A stretch of 64,000 nucleotides of DNA from Agapetus fuscipes (Eukaryota; Arthropoda; Insecta; Trichoptera; Glossosomatidae). The notes beneath the pieces were generated by a model that saw only the letters and a list, made by a program, of their open reading frames with translations, was not told where the DNA came from and made no database searches. The stretch covers positions 2,418,001 to 2,482,000 of the forward strand of contig OX637337.1 in assembly GCA_951799405.1 (NCBI GenBank). The letters run 5' to 3'. Made by a program: the position numbers and the translations under genes. Positions 1 to 10,516 of this stretch are shown here, piece by piece. The stretch's first letter is position 1, and each line of letters opens with the position of its first letter.

Positions 1-18
1 TAATTATAAAAGAGAGAG

Positions 19-298
19 ACGCAACGCAACTAAGCTATACATGTAGTGTAATCTCTTATCTGCGTTATCCCGCAAGAAGCTACGACCCAAAGGAGTATTT
101 ATTTTAACGGGTAAGGGTCTCACACTCCGGCGGGTAGGTTTTCATTTCTTGTGAAGGCTCAGTACACCTTGTCGGAATTTATTTTTGGTTTTTGAAATAA
201 ACACCGAAACGGAAAAGCATTTCTGGTACCCTCGGTGGCATATGAACCCGAGCTTTTGGCATGGAATACAAGCACTCTAGCAACTGAGCTATCGACTA
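19..298 (-). mobile_element. S2 tRNA-derived SINE, near complete
   Basis: Read on the minus strand it starts with a decayed tRNA-like head (TAGTCGATAGCTCAG near 298, T-arm-like GCTCGGGTTCATATG) and ends in the S2 tail (TAGCTTAGTTGCG) at 19-45. Several tail positions are mutated, so this is an old copy. Confidence 0.8.
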
Positions 299-1043
299 GA
301 CATAATCGACAATTATTTTCGTTGTCTTTGGACAAGATAAAAGATTTAAGTGAAATGCGTTTCTCTAACTAAGGTCTAAATATTTGACTAAATAAAAAAA
401 ATGCTACTTTGGGCAAAAAGAGTCTTAACAATCTCTTTTTGACCAAAAAACAAACCCACTTAGATTATTTCAAACCATATAAGATCTCGGTTTGGTTAAC
501 ATGTCAATGACTTAAGCTGCAATTCAAAGTCCAATGCCCTTAATTGCATGTATGTTTAATTATTCATTCACAAATTACATCTATTTGTGACGGTCTTTTA
601 CATACGTTAAATTGAATAGTTAATTTGAGGTTTTCTAGACTCGAATATATTTCAGTTTTAATGTATTTGTACTCAGTTCTCGTCTATTTTGACTCCGATT
701 TCAATGGTTGGTTATATGAAATAGTTATTTCAGTCTAACCAAACATCTAATTAAGCTGAATGTCTAAAATTTAGTTTGACAAACACAAGCCTGTGAATTG
801 TATGCATTGCGAAGGGAAAACAAAAACATGTTAATTAGATTCATTCAGTGTTATACACACAGAAAATTCATGGCTCAACTGCCACCTAACGTGAATTTTA
901 AGTATAAAAAAATGAAGATTCATGGATCAGCTGTAGATTAAATGCTTTGATAATAACACTGTTTGTGAAGGGAAAATAAACTATTGGTGTGGAATATCAC
1001 TGTTTTTTTTTTTACATGGCAATTAACTTATCATTCAAATAAT
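299..1043. other. No gene seen; AT-rich
   Basis: About 745 bases with no sustained reading frame. A short piece near 870-900 (CATGGCTCAACTGCCACCTAACGTGAATT) resembles 29785-29815, so part of it is probably an unrecognised repeat. Confidence 0.5.
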
Positions 1044-1292
1044 TAATCTAATCTAAGTTGCAAAGATATGTTACATTGGAGATACACGTTACATGCATTT
1101 TCACAACCAGACACGGACAAGTTCGCGCTTGCCCATGCCGCATGAGTACCTACAACATAAAAACCAAATCTCAAATGGACATACACCCTGCAACTCTTGC
1201 CGTCCTTCCCTGAGACCAGGGGTGACATTGGCAAAGTGAACCATTTATACAGCATGGATAGTCAGTCGCATACAAACCTATAAGTCAAGGAA
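1044..1292 (-). mobile_element. LA 3'-end unit (full)
   Basis: Full ~250-bp unit: 3' repeat TAATCTAATCTAAG at 1044, 5' boundary GTCAAGGAA at 1292. Sequence diverges from LA immediately beyond 1292. GTAATGTGAATC-type subfamily. Confidence 0.85.
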
Positions 1293-1474
1293 CAATGATA
1301 TTTAGGCCACATGATATTTATTGTATCAAGATAGAGGCGGCAAAGATTCGAGATGGGGGAGGAACACACTCAATCTCAAAAATACATACAAATCAAATGG
1401 AAATCGATGAGAGGGGGTCGAACGTACTTAATCTCAAAAAATGAAAAGAAATCAAAAGCAAATTTACAATCTTT

Positions 1475-1900
1475 TTTTTTAAGAAAGCCTATGCGGGAGA
1501 CTCCCTAGATTCGAGAGACTCTAAGGGTCTATGACACTTGTTATAGTGCCGCAGAGGTGTTGGTGATGTGGCAGTTGTCCATGTCCGGTAGCAGGGTTGT
1601 TAGCTGCGCAGTGCTGTGGTGTGTGTGGCATTGCTTTGTTTTGACACACTGAGAGGAAATGGCGATTGATATTAGATTTGAAAAGGGCAAGGTTAAATTG
1701 GGATGGAAACACAGATACCGGTAACTCATTCCATACGCGGGCAGTTTGGCAGAGGAATGAGTCGTGAAAACACCAAGTTCTCATAGTTTTGATATCGACT
1801 GCAAATGGTTGAATGTGAGCCGTTCTACGAGTTGCCCTTGTTGTGACGAGAGGAGGGGGTATAAGTGAGGATATAAGTGAGGAGATTTTATTTCATCAGG
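1475..1900 (-). pseudogene. LG LINE 3' end: ORF2 C-terminus plus tail
   Basis: The minus strand encodes the usual C-terminal segment of CR1/jockey-type ORF2: a TTRATRRTAHIQPFAVD segment, then TARVWNELPVSVFPSQFN and FKSNINRHFLS. It is open back to about 1850. It then runs into the untranslated tail with ACACCTCTGCGGCACT, AGTGTCATAGAC and GGGAGTCTCCCGCA, and ends in TTCTTAAAAA at 1475-1485. The copy is 5'-truncated and lacks endonuclease and RT. The tail from ACACCTCTGCGG onward is the same as the tail of the S1b SINEs. Confidence 0.75.
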
Positions 1901-2016
1901 GCTTACGCCATTGGCTAGAAACGGATTAAATCTCAAAAGTTAACGGTGTTGTTGTTTTTTTTTTAATCCATGTTAATGTTTTCTTTCAAGTTTATTTTTT
2001 GAGACGTTACCAACGT

Positions 2017-2042
2017 TTTCGGGGAAGAACCTCCATCTTCAG
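2017..2042 (-). other. CTGANGAT-hairpin-GAAA motif
   Basis: Minus strand: CTGAAGAT, a GGAGG/CTTCC hairpin, then CGAAAACG. It matches the core seen at 6634, 7248, 16103, 43108 and 63523. The surrounding 1930-2260 AT-rich and G-rich DNA shows no gene. Confidence 0.5.
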
Positions 2043-2424
2043 GTAACAATTAAAACTAAAACTAAACTTAATCTAAGACAGTTGAGTGGGAGGTACTGGT
2101 TTTAGCAGTAAGAAAGGGGGGTGGCAATAAGGTGGATGTGGGGGAGTGAGGGGGGGATGGTGGTTTTAAGGGCGGAGCCAATGAAGTTTATTTTTTTAAA
2201 GAAAACAAAGTTGAATCTTATTAATTTTTTTTAAACAAAAACACCGTTAATAATGGCTTTTCACAGTGCAAGAGCTTTCGAAAAGTTTTTAAAAATTTCA
2301 TACATATCAAATGAAAATTGACAACGGAGGTTAAAAAGCACTCAATCTCGAAAAAAAAAAAAAATAAGAAATGAAAATCAATGACGGGAGGTTGGAACTC
2401 AAGCCATTTTTTACAGTATAATTG

Positions 2425-2457
2425 GTCAGTGTCAGTGTCAGTGTCAGTGTCAGTGTC
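2425..2457. repeat. (GTCAGT)n microsatellite
   Basis: Five and a half uninterrupted copies of the hexamer. Confidence 0.95.
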
Positions 2458-2487
2458 GGCTCATATCAACCTTTAAATCTATAATAT

Positions 2488-2733
2488 ATAATCTAAGTTG
2501 CAAAGATATTTTAACATTTAAAGCTCATATCAAATGCATGCCCACAAGCAAACACGTGTAGTTCGCGCTTACAAATGCTGAATGTGTACTTACAAATAAA
2601 ATCCAAACCTCAAATGAACATAGGTATTGCATAACTTTTGCTGACCTTTTCTGATGCAGGGATGACATTGGAAAAGTGAACCATTTTTTCACAGTTTTAG
2701 TGGTCAGCCTCATACCAACTTGTGAGTCAAGGA
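2488..2733 (-). mobile_element. LA 3'-end unit (ATTATAG subfamily)
   Basis: TATAATCTAAGTTGCAAAG at the left, GTCAAGGAA boundary at the right. Carries the CAAACACGTGTAGTTCGCGC variant. Confidence 0.8.
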
Positions 2734-2849
2734 AAAAAAAAACTAATGTGTTAAAGGGAGAACACATCAATCCAGTCACCCACGTTCGATAAAAAGACGC
2801 AGATATTTGGGAAGAAATACTTGTCATAATTATTTTTCATAAACTATAA

Positions 2850-3340
2850 TTCCTTGACGTATAGGTTTGTAAAAATGGTTCACGTTGCCAATGTCCCCCC
2901 TGTTTCAGGAAAGGTTGGCAAAGGTTGCAGGGCTTATGTTCATTTGAGGATTGGATTTTAATTTGTAAGTACGCATTCAGCATTTGTAAGCGTGAACTTA
3001 CACGTGTCTGTGTGTGGGCATGTATTTGATAATAATATTACGATGATTTATTTTGGTGAGCGCTGTATTTGTGTGTATCACACTTCAAGAGGCCTCTGCA
3101 AGCTTGGTCGTCGGTGTAGAAAGCGTCCACTCTCAAGCAAGACCCAGTTGCTTTAAGGCTGGATGGACCTTTTGATGAACGGTCTTTGGTAAAGGTTTAT
3201 GAATATTTCAACCCAGCGAAGAGCAAATTTGAAAATATAAATGGTATATTTTTTTGTGCTCCACCGGGATTCGAACCGTTTTCGATGAGTTGTGAATTTT
3301 AATATATCTTTGCAACTTAGATTATAGATTATTATATTAT
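2850..3340 (+). mobile_element. LA 3'-end unit split by an S1 SINE
   Basis: Starts TTCCTTGACGTATAGG at 2850, runs to GGGCATGTATTTGAT near 3029, and resumes with ATATCTTTGCAACTTAG at about 3303. The 3030-3280 interval between is an S1a SINE. Confidence 0.75.
3030..3280 (-). mobile_element. S1a SINE inserted in LA
   Basis: Minus-strand S1 with the LF-type tail (CACCAAAATAAATCATCG at the left end). The body is intact, but the tRNA head is cut off just inside the B-box (GGTTCGAATCCCGG near 3263-3276). 5'-truncated copy. Confidence 0.8.
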
Positions 3341-3519
3341 TGAAAACCGATTTCAGTGTACCGCTCAGTTGTGGGTTCGATTCTCTTGGGACAAAATACA
3401 CACAAAAGATACTCTTCAAAACTCTTTTCAAGTCCGATAGTTGAGTTGGTAGGAAGTTAGAGACGTCCAAAGCCAAGTGAAAAGTACAAACTTCCAACAT
3501 ATAGTTTTTTTTAGCCATT

Positions 3520-3665
3520 AGCATATTTCCCAATAGAACTGGGGTCAAATCGGCAAAAGTTATTATTTGTTTTAAAGTAAATTTAGTATGCGGCTGATGT
3601 TCCATGCTGTACAAACTTTATTCACTTTTGCGAATGCCACCCTGGTTTCTGGAAAAGGTGGCACT
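3520..3665. repeat. Dispersed repeat shared with 30208-30330
   Basis: CATATTTCCCAATAGAACTG at 3524 recurs at 30208. Both are followed by a TTAGTATG(C/A)GGCTGA segment derived from the LA 5' end. Unnamed composite repeat. Confidence 0.6.
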
Positions 3666-3732
3666 AACGCTGGTTCAAACCCCGCCTGCGTCATTTTCTT
3701 TCGATAATAACTTCAAATCGGATTCAAGGTAT

Positions 3733-4131
3733 TGTTACGAATTTAGGGTTCCAAAAGTCTTTCATTTAAAAATACTGGTCTTCTTATACAGTTGTTTATT
3801 TTACACTTTTAATTATTTATTTTCACAAAGGTAGTCTCGACTATTCCATTACACTTGGTTTCTGTTCACTGGTTAACTTAGTTCAATGTAGTTGTAAAGC
3901 TCGTAAGATACTGGCTCTGCAAGCAACTCGCACCCTTTTTATACTCTTCAAAACAGTACAATCTAGATCTATATTCGCTAGACAGTTCCAGAAAGGCGTT
4001 GTAATCATTATTTCTCGATGCTTCAAGTATTTTATTAAATTATTCCTACCCACACAATACAATACAGAATTCCTATAACTATAACTAATACCTACTTATT
4101 TTAAATATTGATATTTCATATTTACATAACA
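3733..4131. mobile_element. Solo LTR, copy 1
   Basis: 399 bp beginning TGTTACGAATTTAGGG and ending TTACATAACA (TG...CA termini), flanked by direct 4-bp duplications GTAT (3729-3732 and 4132-4135). Homologous to 57889-58280 over its length. An internal TTTTTATACTCTTC could be its TATA region. The TGTTAC/TAACA ends and 4-bp duplication fit Ty3/Gypsy LTRs, but no internal proteins are present, so the superfamily is inferred. Confidence 0.8.
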
Positions 4132-4342
4132 GTATTTTATTGGGTTGTTATTGATTAATATTTCATTGAAAATATTCAATAATGAATTATTAATTGAAAT
4201 CGCTAATACTTGTTAAATAGGTTGTTGAATTGCATTGCTCATCACAAATCTTTTTTTTATTCAAAAAATCATAGATCTCATGTGAAGCATCAAAAATGGC
4301 TTAAATAATTATCACTTTCACATGAAGAGGCTCACGAAACCA

Positions 4343-4588
4343 GTACCCTTAGTACGAGTTGCAAAACTTGAGTAGGTAATGTAAAGTTTACGGAAATTAT
4401 AAAAGAGGGATTTCCCCCAAAATCTGCCGTTTTTGTTTGTTTGAACTTGATTTTCTTCATCACTGTAACTCTTTTGCTAAGACCACAAAGTGTAAGAAAC
4501 AAAAACGGCAGATTTTGGGATGAATCACGCTTTAATATTATACGTAAACTTTACTTTTCTCAAGTTTTGCAACTCGTACTAAGGGTAC
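4343..4588. mobile_element. MITE-A (GTACCC family), copy 1
   Basis: Non-autonomous element with long terminal inverted repeats: GTACCCTTAGTACGAGTTGC at the left and its complement at the right. The inner arms (AATCTGCCGTTTTTGTTT) also pair. Copies at 36976-37216 and 49395-49636. Confidence 0.85.
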
Positions 4589-4981
4589 TGGACTCGTGGT
4601 TTCCTTCGGAGGTTTTTTTTTATTGAAACTTGATTCGAATATAGTTCGGCGCGGTTGAGTGTGTTGACGCATAACAAACACTCTGTGTGAAAGGATCGGC
4701 TTTCAAGTCAAATATGCAAAAACCCTGGATTCACTTTTTCATTTCGAAAACACACACCACTAGATTCGAAAATAAAACCATTCGAATTTCGGTTTGAGTA
4801 CTGAATATATTGGAGATTGAAATTCCGATTATTTTTATACATGATCCTGAAGCTGAAAATAAAAATTGAGAGGTTAAGTTTGCCAATTTTATCTTTGCAA
4901 CTAAAATTAAACAACCTACGAAAACAATTATTTCATACATTTAAAGGTTTGTAAGAGACTGACCATACATGCTGTAAAAAT

Positions 4982-5088
4982 TTAAATCTACGTTGCAAAG
5001 ATGTGCATCATTTGAGTTTCATATTAAATGCATTCCCACAAGCAGACAGGTATAAGTTCGCGCTTACAAATGCCTTATGTGGACTATA
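4982..5088 (-). mobile_element. LA fragment (3' part only)
   Basis: TACGTTGCAAAGATG through CCTTATGTGGAC. It is cut at the point where the next LA copy begins at 5089. Confidence 0.7.
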
Positions 5089-5645
5089 ATCTATAATCTT
5101 TAATCTAAGTTGCAAGGATATATTCATTCAAAGCTCTCAGATGTATGCCCACAAACAAACACGTGTAGTTCGCGCTTACAAATGCTGATTGTGTACTTAC
5201 AAATAAAATCCAAACCTCAAATGAACATAAGCCCTGTAACTCTTGCCGACATTCCCTGAAACAGGGGTGACATTGGCAAAGTGAACCATTTTTTACAGTA
5301 TGGGTGGTCAGCCTCATACCAACCTATAAGTCAAGGAATACGAGTGATAAATAACATTTAAGTATAAAAAAAACAACAAAATCTTAAAAATAAATCTATT
5401 CAAAAAAAGTCCAAAATTTCTTATGCAAAAAATGTAGCAAACTAATAAACCAACATTACAAATCAGCATTGCAGATTAGCCGCCACTTCTTCCTGTCCTT
5501 GCATACTTCTTTCATTTCATCCATAGTCATAACCTTTTTCATACAAGTTCTCCTTTTATTATGACTCTGGATATCCCATTCACTCGCTATTTCGAAAATT
5601 TGGTCCATCCATACCTTTCTCGGTCTTCCTCTTCCACGACATCCA
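5089..5645 (-). pseudogene. LA LINE: ORF2 C-terminal remnant plus 3' end
   Basis: The LA unit occupies 5089-5335. Beyond it, unlike the short copies, homology continues upstream on the minus strand through an AT-rich spacer into the ORF2 C-terminus at about 5470-5640. That stretch can be read as GRGRPRKVWMDQ, EWDIQSHNKRRTC and EMKEVCKDRKKWR-type blocks. It is 5'-truncated and lacks RT. It shows that the unit is the natural 3' end of a LINE. Confidence 0.75.
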
Positions 5646-5677
5646 TCAATTCTTGCAGCAGACTAACAACATAAAAA

Positions 5678-5905
5678 CCTACTGATAGGTTGGTATGCGG
5701 CTGACCACCCATACTGTAAAAAATGGTTCACTTTGCCAATGTCGCCCCTGCTTCAGGTAAGGTCGGCAAGAGTTGCAGGGCTTATGTTCATTTGAGATTG
5801 GGTTTTTATATTTGTAGGTCCACATGCGGCATGTGTAAGCGCGAAATTATGCGTGTCTGCTTGTGGGAATGCATTTAATATGAATCTTAAATTATACATT
5901 TTATA
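5678..5905 (+). mobile_element. LA 3'-end unit, ends missing
   Basis: GATAGGTTGGTATGCGG to AATGCATTTAATATG. The terminal repeats and the first ~15 bases are lost. It abuts the ORF remnant of the previous element in opposite orientation. Confidence 0.75.
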
Positions 5906-6120
5906 CTCAAATTTCTACTTCTCTATATTACCTATAAGTCTATGTGGTGTACTACCGACATTCTCTTATCGATTATCGATTTATTCATTAGACAGGAGTA
6001 GCGCCGGCAATGTGCGCCTTTTGTTTAAACGGATAAATTGGACATGGAAACGTCAATCTGGATAATAAAACGGAGAAAATGAATTTCATCTTAACTCTAC
6101 GATTTAAAAAAAAAAAAAAT

Positions 6121-6412
6121 TAGGCTGATTTATTTGGTGAGCGCTGTTTTTGTGTGTATCACACTTCAAGAGCCCTCTGCAAGCTTGGTCGTCGCTGTAG
6201 AAAGCGCCAATTCTCAAGCAAGATCCAGTTGTTGTAAGGCTGGATGGACCTTTTGATGACCGATCTTTTGGTAAAGGCTTATGAATTTTTCAACCCAGCG
6301 AAGAGCAAATTTGAAAATATAAATGGTATATTTTGTATGCTCCGCCGGGATTCGAACCCACGACCTTCCAGATACAAGTCCGAAGTGTTACCACCTGGAC
6401 TACGGACCGGTC
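6121..6412 (-). mobile_element. S1a SINE, full length
   Basis: tRNA-like head at 6340-6412 (B-box GGTTCGAATCCCGG on the minus strand, A-box-like TAGTCCAGGTGG). The body has CTTCGCTGGGTTGAAAAATT and the tail has GAAGTGTGATACACAC. A poly-A-rich flank follows the left end at 6100-6120. Confidence 0.85.
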
Positions 6413-6633
6413 AAACGATGTACAGAAGATGTACGTATATATTTTACCACTTGAAAACTCAAACGTCATGGGTTAATCAATAATTATGTATGTATTGATG
6501 ATGTTCAAACCTGTTTCTGGCTGGGCAAAAAAAAATACAAAAAAAAAATTACAAAGTGGACATTTTTTTGATAAGTAATATGAAATCAATTTTGTATTCG
6601 ATTACGGTGAGTATATTACAATTTCACGACCGG

Positions 6634-6662
6634 TTTCGCGAACACTTCGTTCGCATCTTCAG
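6634..6662 (-). other. CTGANGAT-hairpin-GAAA motif
   Basis: CTGAAGAT, then a perfect 6-bp stem GCGAAC/GTTCGC with a 5-base loop, then GAAACCGG. One of the cleanest copies of the motif. Confidence 0.5.
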
Positions 6663-6963
6663 GTGGCTAAATAAATACTAAACGATTTACATACGGAATT
6701 AATCGTTGAGAGTGTCGTGTGAGGGTATGTGGGAAGAAGGGGATGCAGGACGGCCATGTGTGGAGTCTGTGGCCTCTGTGGCATCTGGGGCATTTCTTAG
6801 GAATTGCTTCCTTGCTTTTTGCTTTAATAATTGTTCGTCAAACCGGCCGAGGAGCTATTATATACTACAATCAATAATATGGCTCTACAACTAATAAAAT
6901 TGTCAATTAAAAAAAAACAATTTAATATTTAAATTAAATATTTGTCTAATAAAATAATAATAA

Positions 6964-7090
6964 ATCTAAAATCTAAATCTAAGCTGCAAAGATATATCTT
7001 ATTTAAGATTCATATTAAGCGCATTCCCACAAGCAGACAGGTATAAGTTCGCGCTAACACATGCCGCATGTGGACCTACAATATAAATAG
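6964..7090 (-). mobile_element. LA fragment (AGATTT subfamily, 3' half)
   Basis: AATCTAAATCTAAGCTGC to CATGTGGACCTACAATAT, then homology stops. Confidence 0.7.
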
Positions 7091-7135
7091 TAAATACATA
7101 TGATAATAAGTAGGTACATAACACCTACAAATAAT

Positions 7136-7345
7136 AAAATAAAGCTATTTTTTGTTTAACGTAGTTTATTTTCACAATAATATTTAATATCTCGAGTACT
7201 TTCGACCTTCAATATTCAGGCCATTATCAAGAGATATTACCATTATACTCTTGATAATGGCCTGAATATTGAAGGTCGAAAGTACTCGAGATATTAAATA
7301 TTATTGTGAAAATAAACTACGTTAAACAAAAAATAGCTTTATTTT
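7136..7345. repeat. Perfect palindrome, 98-bp arms
   Basis: 7136-7233 is the exact reverse complement of 7248-7345, with a 14-base loop. Each arm contains CTTGATAATGGCCT...AGGTCGAAA, a variant of the foldback core, and TGTGAAAATAAAC. ATGAATTTTCACTGTGTG follows at 7353, as in other members. Confidence 0.9.
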
Positions 7346-7745
7346 AAAAAAAAATGAATTTTCACTGTGTGAATACACAAAGCCTACAAAATCTTACAAA
7401 TAATAAGTTTAAAAAAAAACGTTAACAGCTTAAGACGTTTGCACCTATAGTCTGTACACTCTGTACGTTAATAAATGAAAACGCTTGAACATGGTAGGGT
7501 TAAATGGTGTGGAAATGTACGAATCAGTAGAAAGTCAGTCGCAATAAACGACCAAGCGCTTTCTTCTGATTTCTTCGCTTTTACGGTCTTGAGAAATATG
7601 ATGTACTTTATATGACGGATGTGGAACCATCTCGAAAATCAATAACCATATTTCTTGCATGACAAAGGGACGCTTTTCGTCTCCTTAGTGCTTGCTTGTC
7701 TTATGTCCATCGGAGGTAATTTCACATGAGCAATGCTTACAGCGC

Positions 7746-7833
7746 TTTTTACAGCGACGACCAAACTCGCAGAGGGCTCTTGAGTTGAGATTTACACAAA
7801 AACGGCGGTCACCAAATAAATCAGCTTAATATT
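7746..7833 (+). mobile_element. S1a 3' tail fragment
   Basis: ACAGCGACGACCAAACTC through CACCAAATAAATCAGC. 5'-truncated. The preceding ~60 bases (7685-7740) match the start of the MITE at 37605. Confidence 0.7.
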
Positions 7834-7892
7834 ACCTAAAGGTTTATTTTAAAATTATAAAAAATACTTTAAGAACTGAAAATTAAAACTTT

Positions 7893-8220
7893 GTTTTTTT
7901 TTTTTTAAGAAATCCTGTGCGGGAGACTCCCTAGATTCTAGAGATTCAAGGGGTCTATGACACTTGTTGTAGTGCCGCAGAGGTGTACGAGCTTGGTCGT
8001 CGCTACAAAGCGCCAATACTCAAGCAAGACCCAGTTGCTGTAAGGCTGGATGGACCTTTGGTGACCGGTCATTGGTAGGTAAAAATTTATGAATTTTTCA
8101 ACCCAGAGGAAGAGCAAATTTAAAAATATAAATGTTATATTTTTTGTGCTCCGCCGGGACTCGAACCCACAACCTTCCCATTCAGAGTCCGCAGTGATAC
8201 CACTGAGCTACGGAACGGTC
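7893..8220 (-). mobile_element. S1b SINE, full length
   Basis: The left end is poly-T (poly-A on the SINE strand) followed by the LG-type tail (GAAATCCTGTGCGGGAGAC). Then the S1 body, then the head with GACTCTGAATGGGAAGG replacing the Thr-like loop, ending at GACCGTTCC. Confidence 0.85.
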
Positions 8221-8336
8221 AAACTTACCGAAGATGGTAGAGATACCGAAAACGTTATTGAAATAAATGTACTCAAGTGGTAGTAAACAAAGTTTTAATT
8301 TTCATTGTTTTAAATATTTTTTTATTTTTTTATCAT

Positions 8337-8594
8337 CTAAATCTAAATCTAAATCTAAGCTGCGAAGATATGTATCATTTGAGATTCATATTAAATGCAT
8401 TCCCACAAGCAGACATGCATAATTTCGCGCTTACACATGCTGCATGTGGACCTACAATATAAAAACCCCAATGTCAAATGAACATAAGCCCTTCAACTCT
8501 TGCCGACCTTCCCTGAAGCAGGGGTGACATTGGCAAAGTGAACCATTTTTTACAGTATGGGTGGTCAGCCGCATACCAACCTATCAGTCAAGGA
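8337..8594 (-). mobile_element. LA 3'-end unit (AGATTT subfamily)
   Basis: (AAATCT)n at 8337, TCAGTCAAGGA boundary at 8594. No LINE sequence lies beyond the boundary. Confidence 0.85.
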
Positions 8595-8693
8595 GACATA
8601 AACCTTAATAATGGCTCACTACAGTGTTTCACTTGATCAATTTGAAATCTTAGCCTAATATTATTATTGTTGTAATTAAAAAAGTGAAACAAA

Positions 8694-8762
8694 CCTGCAG
8701 AGGCTCTGGATCCCTCTAGCGTAATGGCGACAGAGCAGACAGTACAGTAACAGTTACAAATA
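8694..8762 (+). mobile_element. LB LINE terminal fragment
   Basis: CCTGCAGAGGCTCTGG, TAATGGCGACAGAGC, then CAGTAACAGTTACAA: the last ~70 bp of LB. Confidence 0.65.
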
Positions 8763-8946
8763 ATCGATACAAAACGGAAATTTTCAACGCTGATTCGATT
8801 TAAAATGCAAATTAGTTATGAAGCTCTGGAACGGCTAGAAGTCCCCTTAAACCATTGCAGGGTTGGCTTTTCTAGGTTGACATAATTAGGGATATTATAA
8901 AAATGAAGTTTCGGATATGCTTACGGATACTGTAATAATATTACCA

Positions 8947-9709
8947 CCAGTCCGTAGTCCAGTGGTAACACTTCGGACTCTGAATGGAAGGTTGTGGGTT
9001 CCAATCCCGGCGGAGCACAAAAAATATACCATTTATATTCTCAAATTTGCTCTTCGCCGGGTTGAAAAATTCATAAACCTTTACCAATGACCGGTCACCA
9101 AAAGTCCATCCAGCCTTACAGCAACTGGGTCTTGCTTGAGAATTGGCGCTTTGTAGCGACGACGATCAAGCTCGTAAAAAGGTCGATAGCTCAATTGGTA
9201 GAATGCTTGCATTCCATGCCGAGAGCAAAAGAGTGTATAAAGGGAATGTAACAGGTAAGCGTGGAAGGGGAAGACCTAGGAAACAATGGATTGATCAGAT
9301 AAATGAGATTGCGAATGAATGGAATTTACAGAGTGGAAACAAGAGAAGAGCATGCATGAAAAGAGTGATGAAATTAGATGAGATGAAAGAAGTATGCAAG
9401 GACAGAGTCAAGTGGAGGCACTTGTGTGGAGGTACTGGCCTTCCCTAGAGGAAAGGCGGCAGGATACAAGACAAGACAAGACAAGAGCAAGGGTTCGATC
9501 TCAAGGTTTACTCAGCCTTCACAAGAAATGAGAACCAGCCCCCCCGGGAGCTGGGAAACTACCACTTCAACTGAAAGTGGTTGGCGTGAGGCCGGCCCCC
9601 TTACCCGTAAAATAAATAGGTGCCGAATCGCCACATGCGATCCCTTCGAGAATAACGCAGGCAAAAAGTTACACTATATGTGTAGCTTAGTTTCGTTGCG
9701 TTTGCGTTT
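8947..9709 (+). mobile_element. S1-S2 dimeric SINE interrupted by a LINE
   Basis: S1 head and body at 8947-9172 pass into GCTCGTAAAAAGGTCGATAG, where the S2 tRNA-like head begins. S2 continues to 9221 and again from 9484 to 9709 (tail TAGCTTAGTTTCGTTGCG). The same S1-linker-S2 order occurs at 18891, 45673 and, on the minus strand, at 56033-56520. Confidence 0.8.
9229..9483 (+). pseudogene. LC LINE 3' end inserted in S2
   Basis: 255-bp insert flanked by AGAGCAA duplications (9222-9228 and 9484-9490). It encodes an open ORF2 C-terminus: VYKGNVTGKRGRGRPRKQW, EIANEWNLQSGNKRRAC, EMKEVCKDRVKWRHLC, a stop near 9447, then a short 3' end with (ACAAG)n. Strongly 5'-truncated with no RT. The insert is clean and little mutated, so it is young relative to its host SINE. 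Confidence 0.85.
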
Positions 9710-9907
9710 AATATGAAGTTTTTATAGTATGGAGGGTCGGCCTCAAACTAACTGATTATTGAAGTCATTCTGGAATTCAAACGCAAAACTTTCGCTTGTC
9801 ACACAAAAGCTTAGTCAATTGAGCCATCGCGCATCGACTGGAATTTGAGATAAATTATATACGAGGCTTGCGGTATACAATGGGATATTGTTATTGACTC
9901 TTATCTT

Positions 9908-10101
9908 ATCTAATCTAAGTTGCAAAGATATGTTACATTGGAGATTCACATTAAAAAAGTGACCTACAATATGAAACCCGAATCTCAAATGAACATACAC
10001 CCTGCAACACTTGCTGTCCTTCCCTGAGACAGGGGTGACATTGGCAAAGTGAACCATTTTACAGCATGGGTGGTCAGCCGCATACCAACCTATAAGTCAA
10101 G
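9908..10101 (-). mobile_element. LA unit with internal deletion
   Basis: TAATCTAAGTTGCAAAG to ATAAGTCAAG. About 55 bases of the middle are missing after GATTCACATTA. Confidence 0.8.
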
Positions 10102-10516
10102 CAACGGAACAACTCTGATGAATGGAATTGAAACCTGCTCTATCAAACTCAATATATTATCTACGAATCATATAGGTAGATAGAAAACTATAAAACATGG
10201 CGGCGCTCACAACAGCTGATCAGGCTGTAAATTGCTCATCTCACAAATATAATGGAGATCTTTTGAAGACGTGATCAGTCGTTAACGCGCGGTCATTTTT
10301 CATTGCTTTCTTTTTAGATTTATGATCGATAGGTATGTCGAGACTTCTTGCAAACGCAGCCAAGCTACATATTTAGTGTAACTCTCTTATTTTTTATTTG
10401 AGAGGGTCCTGCAACTTATGAAAAAATGTTTTTGATCAGTTTCATTCCTTACGAATTATATATATGTTTAAAAATTAAGGCTTCTCATAAAAATGAATTT
10501 TCACTGTATAAATTTG

